DNA of 29,030 nt, from the NCBI GenBank assembly GCA_004557565.1, contig SFGS01000028.1:1-29030 (forward strand), written 5' to 3'. A program made the translations under genes and the position numbers. The notes under the pieces are model-generated. The model saw only the letters and a list, made by a program, of their open reading frames with translations, ran no database searches and was not told the origin of the DNA. This document shows, one piece after another, positions 25,343 through 29,030 of the stretch (position 1 is the first letter of the stretch; the number at the start of each line of letters is the position of its first letter). This stretch comes from Bacteroidales bacterium. Lineage in GTDB: Bacteria; Bacteroidota; Bacteroidia; Bacteroidales; Muribaculaceae.

Positions 25343-26041
25343 TTATGCCCCCCCCCAGGTGGTTACACCATCTTTTTGCTCATCATCGGTCCCGCAGCCG
25401 TAGGCGGAGGGATTGAAGGTGAGTAAAAGATTGCGATAATATTCATATTGTTGTTTTCTTGCTTGCAGCTCCGCTTGCAGCTCCGCTGCGTAATCCGAAA
25501 AGCTATCAAGAATCCTCACAATCTCCTCCTGCACCTCAATAGGAGGAACAGGAATCATGATATTTAAAACGTCCAACATTGATGGGTGTTGTATTCCTGC
25601 TCCTCGATAAGTTTTTGCAATAAGGTCAATATTATTGTTCAACCAGTAGTAAAGAAATTTGTTGTGCAATACAGTTGTGTCATTAGATGTGGCAATCCGA
25701 TTGTCTGCTGTAACAAATTTCCCATTGTAATATTTCACATTAGGAGTCCCACCCCAAGGAATTGCGATAATTTCTCCTTCACAGAGATTTGCTCCGGCTT
25801 TTTCTTCTGTGGTCCATCTTTCTGCTCCTCCAATGCCTGTTGTAAGTAGTTTTACATCGCCATTGGTTTCTTCAATATCATCAAATACATTTGCCAATAC
25901 GTATGGATAAGAAATTACATTAGGTTGCATTTTTCGATCAACGCCTTTGAATTTTTTATCCCAAGTAGTTAAGCTCCAAATGGGTTTAAATTCCACGCCG
26001 TTTGGGCATAGCTTGTTGATTAGTTCTTGTAGCTTGCTCAT
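25343..26041 (-). CDS. hsdS: HsdS N-terminal half (first recognition domain), frame-shifted at poly-G
   Basis: This is a 232-residue type I specificity subunit half. It opens MSKLQELINKLCPNGVEF, carries the first target-recognition domain (about 20-170) and PIPVPPIEVQEEIV with the first conserved coiled helix (LQARKQQYEYYRNLLLTF, near 190-210). It then reads through a run of nine G and stops at 25343. A complete HsdS has two such halves and about 400 residues. With eight G the frame continues as TTWGGHNYKIQWKKLGEI into the second half, giving 417 residues. Its start overlaps the hsdM stop by ATGA. In the present state the cell would make only this half subunit, which might pair with itself. 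Confidence 0.9.
   Translation of the reverse strand: MSKLQELINKLCPNGVEFKPIWSLTTWDKKFKGVDRKMQPNVISYPYVLANVFDDIEETNGDVKLLTTGIGGAERWTTEEKAGANLCEGEIIAIPWGGTPNVKYYNGKFVTADNRIATSNDTTVLHNKFLYYWLNNNIDLIAKTYRGAGIQHPSMLDVLNIMIPVPPIEVQEEIVRILDSFSDYAAELQAELQARKQQYEYYRNLLLTFNPSAYGCGTDDEQKDGVTTWGGA
25348..25356 (-). repeat. Nine-G homopolymer tract inside hsdS
   Basis: Nine C on the plus strand (nine G in the coding strand) lie exactly at the junction of the two HsdS halves. Eight or eleven G restore the open frame, while nine or ten do not. Such tracts are prone to slipped-strand changes. Confidence 0.92.
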
Positions 26042-27609
26042 ACGGCAGTTTCGTTTTCGAGTTCGGCGATGATTTTGTCTATCTCTGTGCGGAGTTTGTT
26101 TTCGTGTGACACGATTTTGCGAATGTGTTCGTTAAGCTCCTTGATGTCGATTTTTGGTCGAGTGTCCTCTGCCTCCACGTAGCTGCTCACCGAAAGGTTG
26201 TAGTTGTTTTCAGCCACAATTCTATTGTTGATAAGGGCAGAGAAATGCTTCACTTCGCGGCGTTCGGCAAATTCGGTAACAATGGCATCGATATTTCCGG
26301 GCGAAAGTTTATTCTTGTTGCCCTCGTGCACAAAGAACTGTGAGGCATCGATAAAGAGCGTTTTGTTTTCCTTCTTCGACTTTTTCAGCACTATGATGCA
26401 AGTGGCAATGCTCACACCGAAAAACAAGTTTTGCGGCAGCTGAATCACGGTGTCAACATAATTGTTGTCGATAAGATATTTGCGGATTTTCTGCTCTGCG
26501 CCACCGCGATAAAGCACGCCGGGAAACTCCACGATAGCCGCGGTTCCCTCGGTGGAGAGCCACGAAAGCATGTGCATAGTGAAAGCCAAGTCGCTCTTGC
26601 TTTTCGGCGCCAGCACGCCGGCAGGGGCAAAGCGAGGGTCATTGATGAGCGTGGCATCGTCGGAGCCAATCCATGGTTTTGAATAGGGTGGGTTGGAAAC
26701 TATGGCATCGAACGGCTCATCGCTCCAGTGGTAAGGCTCAAGCAGCGTGTCGCCATTGCGGATGTCGAAGTCGGAATAGTTGATGTCGTGCAAAAACATA
26801 TTGATACGGCACAGGTTGTAGGTGGTGATATTTAGCTCCTGTCCGAAAAATCCCTTTTTCACATTATGCTTGCCCAGAATTTTGGCGAATTTTAGCAATA
26901 GTGAGCCCGACCCACATGCGGGGTCATATACCTTATTCACATATTCACGGCCGTGGGTCACGAGGCGAGCAAGAAGTTCGGCAACTTCTTGTGGCGTGTA
27001 GTATTCGCCACCCGATTTGCCGGCATTTGAGGCGTACATCGCCATCAAAAACTCGTAGGCATCGCCGAAAATGTCGATTTGATTATCCTGATAATCGCCT
27101 TTGAGGTCGATATTGCCAATATTGTTGAGAATTTTTGTGAGCTGCTCGTTGCGCTTATCCACCGTGCCGCCGAGCTTGTTGGAGTTCACATCGATGTCGG
27201 CGAAAAGTCCTTTCAAGTCGCTTTCGCTTTCGGAGCCAATGGCAGAAGCCTCGATGGCTTTAAACACCGAGTCGAGCGTCACATTGAGGTTAGGGTTGGT
27301 TTTGGCATTCTTGCGCACATTGCAGAACAGCTGTGAGGGGAGAATGAAAAATCCCTTTTCGTGCACCAGCTGATGGCGAGCCGCTTCGGCTTCCTCGTCG
27401 GAGAAATCGGCATATTCGAATCCCTCCACGCCAGCATCGGCCTGCAAGCGATTCACATAATTAGTGATATTTTCAGAAATGAACCGGTAGAAAAGAATGC
27501 CGAGCACGTAGCTCTTGAAGTCCCAGCCGTCAACCGAGTTGCGGAGGTCTTCGGCGGTAGCCCAAATGGCTTTGAAAAGTTCTTGCTTCTGCTGTATGCT
27601 TGTAGCCAT
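26038..27609 (-). CDS. hsdM: Type I modification methylase, M subunit (HsdM)
   Basis: This is a 523-residue N6-adenine methyltransferase subunit. The N-terminal helical domain (about 1-165) includes the motif WDFKSYVLGILFYRFISE. The catalytic domain has GGEYYTPQEVAELLARL, the S-adenosylmethionine motif DPACGSGSLLLKF (near 229) and the catalytic NPPY (near 304). The C-terminal helices (last 45 residues) contact HsdS. It is the first gene of the operon hsdM-hsdS-four-helix-bundle-hsdR and overlaps hsdS by ATGA, so M and S are made together. A -7 element lies 61 bases upstream. HsdM with a functional HsdS forms the methylase; adding HsdR gives the restriction enzyme. Confidence 0.95.
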   Translation of the reverse strand: MATSIQQKQELFKAIWATAEDLRNSVDGWDFKSYVLGILFYRFISENITNYVNRLQADAGVEGFEYADFSDEEAEAARHQLVHEKGFFILPSQLFCNVRKNAKTNPNLNVTLDSVFKAIEASAIGSESESDLKGLFADIDVNSNKLGGTVDKRNEQLTKILNNIGNIDLKGDYQDNQIDIFGDAYEFLMAMYASNAGKSGGEYYTPQEVAELLARLVTHGREYVNKVYDPACGSGSLLLKFAKILGKHNVKKGFFGQELNITTYNLCRINMFLHDINYSDFDIRNGDTLLEPYHWSDEPFDAIVSNPPYSKPWIGSDDATLINDPRFAPAGVLAPKSKSDLAFTMHMLSWLSTEGTAAIVEFPGVLYRGGAEQKIRKYLIDNNYVDTVIQLPQNLFFGVSIATCIIVLKKSKKENKTLFIDASQFFVHEGNKNKLSPGNIDAIVTEFAERREVKHFSALINNRIVAENNYNLSVSSYVEAEDTRPKIDIKELNEHIRKIVSHENKLRTEIDKIIAELENETAV

Positions 27610-27670
27610 ATCGTGAGAAATTTTGATTAATAGTTATTAGTTAGTTGTGTGTGTATTGTTGTTTACTCCA

Positions 27671-27678
27671 CAAATTTA
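27671..27678 (-). promoter_or_regulatory. Likely hsdM operon promoter (-7 element)
   Basis: Minus-strand TAAATTTG is a perfect -7 element, 61 bases before the hsdM ATG. I do not see a clean -33 TTTG at the expected distance. Confidence 0.45.
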
Positions 27679-27729
27679 CAAAAAAATATTGGGTTTAATT
27701 GTTCTCCTAATTAATATAATGAGGATGGG

Positions 27730-28800
27730 CTATTTTTCTTGTTTCTTTACATTTTTGCCGTAGATGGTGGCGAAGTCGGTTTTCATTGAGATTGTAGTCC
27801 AGTTTTTAGCGTCGCACGACGATTTCATTTTTGCTGCTTTTGTAGGGTTGCCGTACTCGCGCACCACATCGTCGGCGAGCACGCAAAACGCCATGCTGGG
27901 GTAGTGGTTGTTTGCGACCGTGTATTCAAACATGCTGAAGTCGCCCGATGAATTGCCAAAAGCCAAAATCGGTTTTATGCCTATTTCGCGCACAATGGCG
28001 CTCACTTTGTTCATCTTCAAGTTTTTCACATACATTGCGCCGCGCACCACATCGTCGGTAGGCTTGAACGAATAGTCCCAGCCCTCTTTATTGCCTTGCG
28101 AGGTGGCGTAGGTGTAGATGTCGGAGCCTATGATGTGGTTGCGGCCAAACGCCAACGCTCCATCGGCATAGGCGCGTGTCACCTGACGCTCGCTGCCCGA
28201 AATCACGTAGGTGGTGAAGCCGTTGGCTGCTAAATATCCCACCACTTCAGCCATGGGCAAGTAGATGGCTTCGCCCCACTGCAAATTGGTCATGCCTTCA
28301 ACTGGCGTTTTCATAAATTCAATTGCGTAATCGCGATACTGTTCATTCGTCATGCCGGCAAATACCTCGTTTTGCGCGATTGCCTCTGTCCACATCATAT
28401 CGCCAGGCACTGAGCGAGCGTACACAGCCTTCTTAATGGTGTCGGCGGTGGCTATCTGCTCTTTCGTGGCGTGGTAAGTGGAGTCGTTGTACACACGGTG
28501 CAAATACATCATCCATTCAAAATACGATGGGGCGGTTTCGCACACGAGCGTGCCGTCGAGGTCAAACACCGCCACGCGGTCGGACTGCGGCACAAAGCCA
28601 TCGCTCTGCGGATTGGTCACACGCTCCACAAAGTTCTTGAGTTTTGCCAAAGGCACGCTGCCCTCCGTCCAGTAGCAAAACTTGCCTTCCGCGCCCACAT
28701 TTTGCCCAATTTTGGCGATTTCATCGCGCGTTTCGGCCATTAAATCGGCGGCCAAAGCCATCGCCGCCACACTCACTAACAATAATATCGTTTTCTTCAT
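27730..28800 (-). CDS. Secreted HAD-superfamily phosphatase
   Basis: This 356-residue protein starts at ATG 28800 with a signal peptide (KKTILLLVSVAAMALAADL), so it probably acts in the periplasm. HAD motif I is VAVFDLDGTLV (near 77-81, nucleophile Asp and general-acid Asp). Motif II is YVISGS, the Lys of motif III lies in the KMNKVSAIVREIG segment, and motif IV is FGNSSGDFSMF (near 281). The large cap between motifs I and II is helical. The build is that of phosphoserine-phosphatase-like or acid-phosphatase HAD enzymes, and the substrate is unknown. An in-frame TTG three codons upstream is less likely as start. It has its own promoter and is read in the same direction as the hsd operon but is separate from it. 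Confidence 0.85.
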   Translation of the reverse strand: MKKTILLLVSVAAMALAADLMAETRDEIAKIGQNVGAEGKFCYWTEGSVPLAKLKNFVERVTNPQSDGFVPQSDRVAVFDLDGTLVCETAPSYFEWMMYLHRVYNDSTYHATKEQIATADTIKKAVYARSVPGDMMWTEAIAQNEVFAGMTNEQYRDYAIEFMKTPVEGMTNLQWGEAIYLPMAEVVGYLAANGFTTYVISGSERQVTRAYADGALAFGRNHIIGSDIYTYATSQGNKEGWDYSFKPTDDVVRGAMYVKNLKMNKVSAIVREIGIKPILAFGNSSGDFSMFEYTVANNHYPSMAFCVLADDVVREYGNPTKAAKMKSSCDAKNWTTISMKTDFATIYGKNVKKQEK

Positions 28801-28831
28801 CACGTTCAAAAATTAATAACTTTTTACACCA

Positions 28832-28864
28832 CAAAATTACAAATTATTCCCCACACCACCCAAA
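28832..28864 (-). promoter_or_regulatory. Promoter of the HAD phosphatase gene
   Basis: Minus-strand -7 TAATTTTG (plus 28832-28839) and -33 TTTG (plus 28861-28864) are 21 bases apart. The leader is about 25 bases. Confidence 0.55.
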
Positions 28865-28949
28865 TGCAGTGTGCCCAAAGAAAACTAACTCCACAAAAAA
28901 AGGAAATGATATACAAGTTGTCCCTGTGATTATTTAGTAATGATTGAAA

Positions 28950-29030
28950 AAATCCCGTAGGGATTTGATGTGTGTAGGCAGGTATGCAGCGAAGGTTATG
29001 CGAAATGAGCGAAGCGAAATGGAGCATAAC
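28950..29030. repeat. Repeat-like intergenic palindromes at the window end
   Basis: AAATCCC/GGGATTT (28950-28966) is a perfect 7-bp hairpin with a GTA loop. GTTATGC (28995-29001) is inverted as GCATAAC at the last seven bases. GCGAAATG-type direct copies lie between. The whole looks like a dispersed non-coding element cut by the window end. A minus-strand frame through it has no recognisable domain. Confidence 0.4.

Noticed and set aside
25343..25360. Simple permanent inactivation of hsdS
   Set aside because: The break is exactly a one-base change in a nine-G tract with both halves otherwise intact, which fits reversible slippage better than decay; a sequencing error in the tract remains possible.

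Overview
The window reads as chromosomal DNA of a Bacteroidales bacterium (phylum Bacteroidota), probably of a gut family such as Muribaculaceae or Prevotellaceae. The evidence is repeated use of the Bacteroidota promoter (-7 TAnnTTTG with a -33 TTTG about 19-22 bases upstream), secreted proteins ending in paired dockerin-type repeats, a BspA-like leucine-rich protein, a protein with a type IX secretion (CHU_C type) C-terminal domain, and A-rich start-codon leaders instead of Shine-Dalgarno sites. The exact genus cannot be read from the sequence.

Layout. 1-106: 3' part of a tRNA-Leu(GAG) and its terminator. 169-4833: a small dockerin protein, a convergent NhaC-type antiporter, a BspA-like LRR/dockerin protein and rarA. 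4982-8674: purL, sharing a strong two-way hairpin with rarA. 8748-11046: an AT-rich accessory stretch with repeat-like palindromes and two unrecognised genes; the second starts directly after a perfect hexanucleotide repeat. 11172-15641: a type IX sorted surface protein, then a uvrA paralogue with an almost leaderless promoter next to a 14-bp tandem repeat. 15642-17280: a long AT-rich non-coding region and a small XRE-type regulator. 17281-20742: pyrD-pyrK (overlapping) and a probable (R)-citramalate synthase. 20743-27609: tandem 9-bp repeats and a type I restriction-modification operon on the minus strand in the order hsdM-hsdS-four-helix-bundle-hsdR. 27730-28800: a secreted HAD-family phosphatase, then repeat-like DNA to the window end.

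The most interesting item is the restriction operon. hsdS is split in two by a run of nine G (minus strand) lying exactly between its two target-recognition halves. Removing one G, or adding two, restores a single 417-residue HsdS. This is the arrangement expected of a phase-variable specificity subunit that switches between a half subunit and a full-length one. hsdM/hsdS and hsdS/four-helix-bundle each overlap by ATGA, so the switch could also change translation of the four-helix-bundle protein through coupling. The 9-bp repeat family lies on both sides of hsdR and forms the end of the four-helix-bundle gene.

The housekeeping genes fit together as purine (purL), pyrimidine (pyrD/pyrK) and isoleucine (citramalate route) synthesis plus DNA maintenance (rarA, uvrA). 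The surface genes look like ordinary Bacteroidales cell-envelope proteins of unknown ligand.
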